Shown one piece after another: positions 56,106 through 64,000 of a DNA stretch of 64,000 nt; within the stretch, counting starts at the first letter, position 1, and each line of letters begins with the position of its first letter. Made by a program: the position numbers and the translations under genes. The notes under the pieces are model-generated. The model saw nothing but the letters and a program-made list of their open reading frames with translations, had not been told where the DNA came from and ran no database searches. Source of the stretch: Dichetophora obliterata (Eukaryota > Arthropoda > Insecta > Diptera > Sciomyzidae); contig OY986438.1 in the NCBI GenBank assembly GCA_963920525.1, positions 136,395,022-136,459,021 on the forward strand, written 5' to 3'.

Positions 56106-56483
56106 TTGGATATAGTTAAAAAACTTCTTCCAAATGCAATAAATGCCATCGAAGAAAATGACCAAAACGCTGTGTTTGACATTACATTTATACCATCAGA
56201 TGCAGATTACAGAACAGATGAGGATAGAATAGACACAAAAAATTTGGATAACGATCACATACCCAATGATGGTTCAGGTAACATTGAAATTTTCATTAGG
56301 GTTGAGGATTTCAAAAGCGAGGACGAAGTTTCTTTATCAGTTACAAGAAAAGAGATAAGAGACTTAATACCTGGGCAGTCTCAAACCCAACCACACTGGT
56401 CTAAAAGAGGTACTGATATGACGATGAACCGTTCCAATAACTTGGAGATAAACAAGATGAATATGAAATGTGCTTTCGACAAT
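56106..56483 (+). pseudogene. piggyBac transposase N-terminal part
   Basis: The frame from 56106 is acidic: FIPSDADYRTDEDRIDTKN, DLDNDHIPNDGSGNIEI-like text, then IPGQSQTQPHWSKRGTDMTM. Acidic N-termini with such PSDADY/DDxxPN runs followed by W-K-x are usual in piggyBac-type transposases. It is cut by MITE W at about 56484, and the C-terminal half lies at 63107-63775 in the same orientation. The first catalytic block was not found between them. Confidence 0.6.
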
Positions 56484-56625
56484 AACAGCCCCATTCTCGC
56501 AAAGTAACAATTGTTACCCAGTATTTTTAAAATTTCTATGAGCTTGTTGTAATTCTTTGATGTTAAAAACAAATGTAAGCTCAAAAATTACAAATTTTGA
56601 TAAAAACTGTCATCTGCTTTTCAAA
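56484..56625 (+). mobile_element. MITE family W, copy 3, left half
   Basis: AACAGCCCCATTCTCGCAAAG, AACAATTGTTACCCAGTATT, AAATTTCTATGAGCTTGTTG and AAGCTCAAAAATTACAAATT match copies 1 and 2. The right half is missing. It interrupts the piggyBac N-terminal frame. Confidence 0.75.
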
Positions 56626-57300
56626 TGCAAACATTCGGACGACGATTGGAAGAGAAGTTGTTTTGGCGAAGCACTTGCGATTCACCCAAGGGTTCTTTGG
56701 AAGATGGGTTGCTTTTCAATCGCCCAAGCGATGAGTGCGCGGTTCAAAATATTCCTTTGCTCATTCCGGCGATTGTTGGAAGATGAATCGTTTTTCAATC
56801 GTCCAAACCATGAATGCGCGATTCGAGATAAATTATTGTTGGAATATGAAGCAGGATATTCTATATACTTCTCCACTAAAAATAATCATAGAAAAATTAA
56901 AAAATTTTTTGTATTGAATTGCCGCATGGAAACTTAAAATATTCATATCAGCGCGATTTTCAGTGGTAGATTTGTTTTTTATCCGACTTTTCAAGGATTG
57001 TACCCTATAAAACAACTTGTAACGTTCAACAAAGACGCTTTGCAACAATCGCTGAGAAACCGTAAAAGTGATTCGAAAAAAGCCACTCTTGTCTGCAAAT
57101 CGCTTAAGACTCCTTTTGCCGATTAATGTGCGACTCTTTCCGCGAATTGCTAAGGACTACTCTTGGCGATTCGTTTGAGACTCTTTCCAGCGAATTGCTT
57201 ACGAAAGTTTTAGGCGAAAGTTTTAGCGAATAGCTAACGAGCACTTTAGGCGATTCATTCGCGATTCTTCCCGGCGAATCGTTTTTACGGCCTTAGCTGC
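56626..57300 (+). repeat. GCGAATCG-rich cryptic repeat
   Basis: First part: two units of about 95 bp (around 56690 and 56775) sharing TTGGAAGATG, TTTTTCAATCG, CCAA-CATGAATGCGCGATTC-like text. Second part (57040-57290): words GCGATTCG, GCGAATTGCT, GCGAATAGCT, GCGAATCG, each followed by GACTCTTTCC or similar, spaced roughly 25-50 bp apart. GC content is higher than in the surroundings. It is non-coding and sits where the piggyBac catalytic core should be. Confidence 0.68.
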
Positions 57301-57399
57301 TTACATCCGGCGTTCACATTTGTTGCACCACAATAAGTATCAAAGGTATATATCAAAGGTATATAGGTATATATGTTGCACCACAATAAGTATCAAAGG

Positions 57400-59966
57400 T
57401 ATATGAGCCTTTTTATTACATGCTCATATATTCCTCCCCTTTCTACCTTAGAAGTTTATAGCAAACATTTGGCTTCTATTAGTAAAGTTTGCTCAAAACT
57501 GCAATCTAATGATCATATTTTAATAACTGGAGATTTTAACCTGCTTAACGTTTCTTGGAACTGCTGTTCTGAAATTCCTGGAATATTTTTACCTTCATCT
57601 GAATGTTCATCCGATAATTATTTTTTAAACGAGCTCTCAATCCAAGGCCTGTCCCAACTTAACTGCATCTTTAACAAAAATAATCGTTTGCTTGATCTGG
57701 TGTTTTTTGATGACAGCAATATCGCTTCTGTGTCTAAATCAGATCCTCTGGTTACACCCGAAGATTCTCATCATCCAACATTAAAAATTATTTTAAATTT
57801 TCCAAAACCATCTGTGCCATTTACGTAGTATGTGCAGTACTATGATTCTCAACCGACTATTGAGTTTAACTTTAAAAAAACAAACAACGTGATTTTGAAG
57901 AAAAACTTGTCTAATATAAACTGGAATTCTATTCTAAATATTAATACAAAAAGTTTATCTTCTCAGAGTCTTGATGATGAGGTATATGCGTTTAAAAGAA
58001 CGCTCAATGATTGTTTTCTTAAGGCTGTTCCGCAAAGGAAAGCCTCTTTGACATCAGGTCCGGTATGGTACACAAATGAATTAAGAAAAATGAGAAACTT
58101 GAAATCTAAATACTATAAAAAAATATCAAAAAACACATAACATATGCGATTTTGGATGCTATGCCTCGATTAAATACAGTTACCAACAGTTATGCAAACA
58201 ATCCTATAATATCTACTTAACAAAAGTAAAATTAAACATCAAATCTGATGCTAAATCCTTCTGGAACTTTGTTAACACAAAACGTAAGATTGATTCCTAT
58301 CCTTCTTTTATGAAGTATAATTCTGTTGAGTCTGATAATGATAATAGTATTTGCAATCTTTTTGCTAACTTTTTCAAGACGACTTATTCATCATCGTCCT
58401 ATGATTATTTAAGTTATCCTTTTAATATTCAATCTGGGGATATTTATTTCCCAATAATTGACACAAACACAGTCTTATCAATTTTAAAAAATATTTAATC
58501 ATCATATAAAAGTGGTCCTGATAACATACCTTCATGTATATTAAAATATTGCTGTGAAGAATTAGTAACTCGAATCTCTTTACTATATACTTCATCATTA
58601 AAATCCTGCTATTTTCCTGTAGCCTGGAAGCATTCATTTATCATTCCGCTGCATAAATCTGGAAATAGATCTTTAATTGATAACTACCGTGGCATCGCAA
58701 AATTAAGCGCTTTGCCTAAACTTTTAGAGGCAATTGTTACATCACGACTATCGCATAGCGTTAAATCTGTAATGTCTTCTTTCCAACATGGATTCCTTTC
58801 TGGAAAATCCACTGTTACTAACCTTCTCGAATTTACATCAAAAACTATAGAAAAGTTTGGAAAAGGCATGCAGACTGATGTTATTTACACGGATTTTAGC
58901 AAAGCTTTTGACGTTGTAAATCACAAACTATTGATCTTAAAATTACATCTTTTTGGATTTCCTATACCGCTGGTAAAGTGGATTGAATCTTACTTAAGCA
59001 GTAGAACACAATCTGTTCTTTTCAAGCTCAAGATATCACATGAGTTTCCTGTTACTTCAGGAGTACCTCAAGGAAGTCATCTTGGTCCCCTTCTGTTCCT
59101 ACTTTTTTTAAACGATTTGCCATCTGTCATAATGCATTCTAGCATCTTAATTTGCTGACGACGTCAAACTCTTCCTTTCTTTTAAAAATGATAATGACGC
59201 TGTATTTTTGCAAGCCGACATTGATCATCTTCATAACTGGTGCAAAACGAACCGTATGAACCTCAACATGAAGAAATGCAAGCATATGTCTTTCTCGCGC
59301 AAACCACCAATTAAATGTACCTTCAAAATTTGTGGTTACCCATTGGAGTCCTTAGATATTTTCAATGATCTTGGAGTTACAATGGATCCTAAACTACGAT
59401 TTAATATTCATGTAAAAAAAATAATAAATACAGCAAATAGTACTTTAGGATTTATTAAACGTGATCCTTTCATAACGAAAACCTTATTCACTTCCCTAGT
59501 GCGGCCTATCTTAGAATACGCTTCAGTTGTTTGGTGCCCACGATACGGTTGTTACATAGACGACATTGAATCAGTGCAGAAACAATTTCTTTTGTTTTGC
59601 TTAAGCTATCTTTATTGTAATACTGATTTTCACTTACCACCTTATGAATATCGGTTACAACTCTTAAATCTTCCTTCTTTAAAAAATCGGAGAATTATGA
59701 TAAATGCTTGTTGGATTACAAAACTTTTACATGGATATGTCAACACAGTCCATATTTATTGAGTAAAGTATATTTTAATATTCCTCTTCGTCCTAGAAGA
59801 TCTTTTGAGTTACTCCACATGAACTTTTGTAGAACTAATTATTTGCAAAATGAACCTCTTAGAAGCGCTTGCGGTGATTTTAATTTTGTATCTGTTGTTA
59901 TATCCTTAAATGAATCCATGGACTCAATCAAACATAAAATTATAGATTATCTGCAGTACCGTCGTT
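57400..59966 (+). pseudogene. LINE ORF2: endonuclease C-terminal part and RT
   Basis: Endonuclease: ILITGDFNLLNVSWN (GDFN motif, about 57525) and PEDSHHPTL (SDHH-like motif, about 57760). Linker at 57832-58498. RT: SGPDNIPSCILKYC (about 58510), HSFIIPLHKSGNRSLIDNYR near 58640-58690, TDFSKAFDVVNH (about 58890), GVPQGSHLGPLLFLLFLNDL (about 59065-59120) and FADD at 59151-59162. A frameshift separates FADD from the preceding block. The thumb and tail (59208-59966) end RTNYLQNEPLRSACGDFNF. At least five stops or shifts. The clade is not certain; Jockey or CR1-like groups fit best. Confidence 0.86.
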
Positions 59967-59991
59967 GATTATGTAAAGTTTTTCAAACATA

Positions 59992-62508
59992 TGAGCTGTT
60001 CAGAGCACAAGTGGCGTAAGTCCATTTTTGGTAGTTTTGAGAAAATTGAACATTTAGAAAAGTTCTTATAATAAATTCCAAGTATATAGAACTCAGTTTT
60101 TCTTATAAGCTAGGTCAAGAGCATAGATGGAGCTATCCATATCGTACAAAATAAACTAAATAGAACATAAAAATGGTGCAGAATATTGCATATTAGTAAA
60201 TAGAAATTAAAAATTATTTTAAATTTCTCGTTTCCGCTGTAGAAATCTAATAGGAGATATTTTTCAAAAACTTTTTGATGAGGAATAACAGCATTTTTAC
60301 ATAGAAGTTGGACAAAACTACCCACTAGCGATTATCTTCATTATTAAGGGAGATATGAAATGAATGGACTTACGCCACTTGTCCTCTGAAAATTTTTTAA
60401 AATTCCTCCTTTCCGCTGTAAAAATGTAATGGAAAATATTTTTAAGAATTTTTTGATGAGGAATGACAGCTTTTTGTCATAGAAGTTGGACAAAACTACC
60501 CATTTGCGATTATCTTTATTATTAAGGGAGATATAAAATGAATGGACTTACGCCACTTGTCCTCTGAAAATTTTTTAAAATTACCCTTTTCTACTGTAAA
60601 AATGAAATGGAAAATATTTTTAAGAATTTTTTGATGAGGAATGACAGCATTTTTTCATAGAAGTTGGACAAAACTACCCATTTGCGATTATCTTTATTAT
60701 TAAGGGAGATATAAAATGAATGGACTTACGCCACTTGACCTCTGAAAATTTTTTAAAATTCCTCCTTTCCGCTGTAAAAATGTAATGGAAAATATTTTTA
60801 AGAATTTTTTGATGAGGAATGACAGCATTTTTTCATAGAAGTTGGACAAAACTACCCATTTGCGATTATCTTTATTATTAAGGGAGATATAAAATGAATG
60901 GACTTACGCCACTTGTCCTCTGAAAATTTTTAAAAATTTCTCCTTTTCGCTGTAAAAATGTAATGGACAATATTTTTAAGAATTTTTTGATGAGGAATAA
61001 CATAATTTTTACATAGAAATTGGACAAAACTACCCACTAGCGATTATCTTCATTATTAAGGGAGATATAAAATGAATGGACTTACGCCACTTGTCCTCTG
61101 AAAATTTTTTAAAATTCCTCCTTTCCGCTGTAAAAATGTAATGGAAAATATTTTTAAGAATTTTTTGATGAGGAATGACAGCATTTTTTCATAGAAGTTG
61201 GACAAAACTACCCATTTGCGATTATCTTTATTATTAAGGGAGATATAAAATGAATGGACTTACGCCACTTGTCCTCTGAAAATTTTTAAAAATTTCTCCT
61301 TTTCGCTGTAAAAATGTAATGGACAATATTTTTAAGAATTTTTTGATGAGGAATAACATAATTTTTACATAGAAATTGGACAAAACTACCCACTAGCGAT
61401 TATCTTCATTATTAAGGGAGATATAAAATGAATGGACTTACGCCACTTGTCCTCTGAAAATTTTTTAAAATTCCTCCTTTCCGCTGTAAAAATGTAATGG
61501 AAAATATTTTTAAGAATTTTTTGATGAGGAATGACAGCATTTTTTCATAGAAGCTGGACAAAACTACCCATTTGCGGTTATCTTTATTATTAAGGGAGAT
61601 ATAAAATGAATGGAACTTACGCCACTTGTCCTCTGAAAATTTTTTAAAATTACCCTTTTCCACTGTAAAAATGTAATGGAAAATATTTTTAAGAATTTTT
61701 ACATAGAAGTTGGACAAAATCATCCCTTAGCGATTATCTTCATTATAAAGGGAGTTTTGATATATACCTTTTCGAAAATTTACCATTGCTCCAAATGACG
61801 ACAACGATAACGATGAAAACTTATATTTGTAAAGATTTTTTATTACATTTTTTAATATATTAATAAATATTACATATTATTACATTCCTACTTGTGTTTA
61901 ATTTCAGCTGTTTAATAAGACTTTAACTTTAATAAGAATAAATGCATTCTGGCCTCCTCAATTATTCAGAAAATTACAAAGGGATGTTTTAATCGCACTT
62001 CTGAAACTAAATTCTGTCAATCTTTACCAAAAAATCCTTAAAAATATAGTCCAGTACGCAAAACCGGTTTTTTAACCGGATTTCAAGATTTTGGGGGTGT
62101 TTGGGAAATTTCAAAAGCAGATTCTTGTTGTACTCAACAACGCCTACCAGGAAAATAGTATCATTTCCCAGGTATTTCTACTTTAGTTTTTTTTGTATCA
62201 CTGTGTTATGCTCTTGACCAAGCTTATAAGCAAAACTGAGTTCTTCATACTTAGAATTATTTAAGAATTTTTCTAAACGTTCAATTTTCTCAAAACTACC
62301 AAAAATGGACTTACGCCACTTGTGCTCTGAAAAAATAATGGTATTTGTCAGAGCAATAACAAAGTATTGCATTTTGTTCAGAGATTACGTAAGCTAGGAG
62401 TTTCTAGCCCGTACTCATAAATAGGTTACATTTTCCTCTTCACTTCTACGTACTTAACTCAATTTCCCTAAAAAATGGACTTACGCCACTTGTGCTCTGA
62501 ACAGCTCA
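59992..62508. mobile_element. TA-flanked transposon carrying a satellite array
   Basis: The ends TGAGCTGTTCAGAGCACAAG, continuing TGGCGTAAGTCCATTTTT, are exact complements (59992-60029 and 62471-62508) with TA outside (59990-59991, 62509-62510), as in Tc1/mariner. A longer imperfect match pairs 60001-60125 with 62208-62332, so the right end is doubled: an inner terminus at 62332 and an outer one at 62508. No transposase. Most of the interior is a 178-bp tandem array. It interrupts the LINE 3' UTR. Confidence 0.85.
60190..61760 (+). repeat. 178-bp satellite array, about 9 units
   Basis: CTTACGCCACTTG starts at 60369, 60547, 60725, 60903, 61081, 61259, 61437 and 61616: seven steps of 178, 178, 178, 178, 178, 178 and 179. 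A first unit begins near 60190 and a shortened last one ends near 61760. Type A has CCCACTAGCGATTATCTTC, type B has CCCATTTGCGATTATCTTT (once GCGGTTATC). The order reads A B B B A B A B then a short A-like unit. Units at 60903 and 61259 look identical, so a 356-bp dimer was probably copied. Each unit holds ATGGACTTACGCCACTTG, the terminal motif of the element around it. Confidence 0.92.
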
Positions 62509-63106
62509 TATATCTGATGCATCTGGTGATTTGTAAACACATTAATATAACAATCTAAATGGATAAATGGACCTAAGCGTAAAATGGAAAATTTTGGTGA
62601 ATAAACATCTAAATAATCTGAATGGACCTAAACCTGGGATCTTCAGTTGCCTCATATCTTCATGATGATTGTAACTACACTTGTCGACGGTACCGTTGTG
62701 TCTTGGGTCTTTTTACCTCTTGAAACACTACGTTAGATCGATTTGTAATATATTAATATGAGTGGCCGATAAGACCTAGTTTGTCTTGGTGCCTGCGTTC
62801 GCAACTGGTTTGTTATTTTTTATACTTTAATAAAATTATATACTTTAAGCAATTTATTAAAACTTTTTAGTTTGTTAATAATACATGATTTCAATCAAAA
62901 TCATACTTTATATTTTTGAATTGTATTAAATATCTTATTTTATAATTTTAAATTTGCTATAAAACCTGTTAAGGTTTAGCAATCAAGTAAATAAATAAAT
63001 AAATAAATATATGTATATACCTAGGTATATATGTATAAAAAGGTATAAGGTATATATGTATATATATCTTTGATACTTGTTGTGGTGCAACAAATGTGAA
63101 CGCTGA

Positions 63107-63775
63107 TGTGCTACAAATTCCACTGGGATCTCGAGTAGTGATTGAGCTTCTAAAAGTTCCATTTCCTTCTGACCACATAACATATTTTGACAACTATTTA
63201 ATTCTCATGATTTTTTGCGATTGTTGAGAGAGAAGGGCTTCGGAGCTACAGAGACAGAAAAAGAAAAGCGAACAAAAAATGCCCATTGAAGCTGAACAAA
63301 TAATTCAAGAAGGAGAAAAGAGAGCATTTTGAGCACGTTTACGATTGCGGATTATAATAATGGTATGGGTGGAGTTTATTGACACGACAAGCGTGTCAAT
63401 GACTTCAAAAATCAAAATTCGAGGCGAAAAAAGGTGTCGGCCTCTTTTTACGTCAATGCTAAGCTCTACATTAGTGAACGTGTGGAAATTATATAAACTC
63501 GCAGCTGAATCCGAAATGACTAGCTATAGTTTCAAAGAGATATTGCTCAATGATATCTTAAAAGATAAACAATTCTGCAACCTTCGACATCAAAACGCTC
63601 CATATTTGTAAGCGTTGCTTTATCTGAAGGTCGCCATTTTCCAAAGAGAATTGAAAAGCAGCTTAGTTCCAGACTGTTGCAGTATATGTGGGTCAGGTGG
63701 GCTTGTGAGTTCAGCGACTTAGTTTTGTGTGTCGAAAAAGAATGTTTTACGAAATTTTATGTACAAAATTAGCAA
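63107..63775 (+). pseudogene. piggyBac transposase C-terminal part
   Basis: The frame reads LQIPLGSRVVIELLKVPFPS, then DHITYFDNYLILMIF. FDN is the conserved catalytic-aspartate context near the end of the DDE domain. After frameshifts come YNNGMGG (about 63352; the usual YNxxMGGVD), HDKRVNDFK, RPLFTSMLSSTLVNVWKLYK (63430-63505) and SFKEILLNDIL. A cysteine-rich end has DCCSICGSG and CVEKECF, matching the piggyBac C-terminal zinc-binding region. Several frameshifts. The other half is at 56106-56483. Confidence 0.85.
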
Positions 63776-63941
63776 CCATATTTTGCCATTGTACCAGCTT
63801 GAGTACAGCTTTCGCAAAAACCACACTTCCAACAATTTAAAAAAAATAAAAAAAATAAATTGATACCATGTATTTAATAAAGTTATGTTTTCACAAATTT
63901 GTAATTTTAGTTTTAAATGTCTTTGGTTATAAATGGGTTAA
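63776..63941 (+). mobile_element. Right end of the piggyBac relic (GGGTTAA)
   Basis: AAATGGG at 63931-63937 followed by TTAA (63938-63941) is a correct piggyBac right terminus. The last 59 bases of the window are outside it. No matching TTAACCC left end was found upstream of 56106, so the left end may be deleted or mutated. Confidence 0.62.
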
Positions 63942-64000
63942 GAGAAGTCGAAGAAAAAAATTTTTTTAATTCACTTGGGATCAGCTTTCAGAGTGACGTT

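Larger units (their letters stand above)
57395..62998 (+). mobile_element. Jockey/CR1-group LINE with a transposon in its 3' UTR
   Basis: Coding remnants of endonuclease and RT (57400-59966) are followed by a 3' untranslated region that resumes at 62511 after an inserted DNA transposon and ends in (AAAT)n, AAATAAATAAATAAATAAAT near 62985-63008. The LINE itself, without the insertion, is about 3.1 kb and lacks ORF1. It is inserted in a small TIR element. Confidence 0.8.
57311..63102. mobile_element. TIR element (CGTTCACATTTGTTGCACC) split by a LINE
   Basis: CGTTCACATTTGTTGCACCA at 57311 on, continuing CAATAAGTATCAAAGGTATATA, is mirrored at 63102-63060 with one or two changes. The terminal 25 bp are duplicated at 57374-57405 inside the left end. 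What lies between is a LINE plus its own insertion, so the host MITE was probably only some 150-250 bp. It interrupts the piggyBac relic. Confidence 0.75.

Noticed and set aside
60190..61760. CRISPR array
   Set aside because: Units are contiguous 178-bp tandem copies without unique spacers, and the context is an insect transposon.
1..64000. LTR retrotransposon or endogenous virus
   Set aside because: I saw no long terminal repeats and no gag, protease, integrase or envelope-like coding text. All RT sequences are of LINE type.

Overview
The window looks like AT-rich, gene-poor euchromatin or pericentromeric DNA of an insect, most plausibly a fly. The reasons are the mix of elements: several LOA/R1-type LINEs (one with a DUF4780-like ORF1), Tc1/mariner, PIF/Harbinger, hAT, piggyBac, Helitron and P-like elements, all AT-rich. 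The species cannot be fixed from the sequence. I found no intact host protein gene, no functional tRNA or rRNA and no CRISPR array. Nearly everything recognisable is mobile DNA, mostly decayed and repeatedly nested.

Layout. 1-1983: nothing recognised. 1987-5013: PIF/Harbinger transposon with exact 17-bp ends, TTA duplications, a broken transposase (+) interrupted by a TA-flanked MITE, and a broken Myb-like accessory gene (-). 5073-7621: a MITE split by a 5'-truncated LOA-like LINE with a 14-bp target duplication. 8040-8677: a dispersed MITE. 9744-10269: a piggyBac-type MITE with TTAA duplications. 10270-14600: a LOA-like LINE on the minus strand with a second LOA-like LINE (+) at 13266-13790. 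15435-16250: two MITEs. 16300-18000: drifting ATGGTAT and ACT repeats. 18000-24120: inverted-repeat elements plus a mariner-type transposon (19195-23830) split by about 3.3 kb. 25387-26146: a second piggyBac-type MITE. 27021-29109: a mariner carrying an 875-bp hAT MITE. 30312-31946: a Tc1-like element. 33000-36371: a hAT element holding a CR1-like LINE and a palindromic MITE. 37960-38510: tandem repeats and a hairpin. About 40530-44536: a possible Helitron containing two P-like MITEs and a hAT remnant. 43031-45075: tRNA-like relics. 47943-53007: a 5-kb foldback element. 53349-55137: a Helitron/Pif1-type helicase relic with a Helitron 3' end. 55687-63937: a piggyBac relic broken by a MITE, a LINE and a satellite-bearing transposon.

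The strongest candidate for something undescribed is the foldback at 47943-53007. It has two arms of about 1,776 bp with no indels between them and no mismatch in the parts compared, a 1.5-kb unlike centre, and a 7-bp target duplication outside. Part of its interior reappears at 18.6-24.1 kb. The second candidate is an array of 178-bp units (about 60190-61760) inside a Tc1/mariner-type element; every unit carries that element's own terminal motif, and two unit types alternate. The third is a pair of P-like MITEs with CATGG ends and exact 8-bp duplications, 23 bp apart.

The elements do not form a pathway. What they record is order of events: outer elements came first, nested ones later. The frameshifts, stops and lost catalytic residues say that most are dead. 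The foldback arms are the youngest-looking or most homogenised sequence here.
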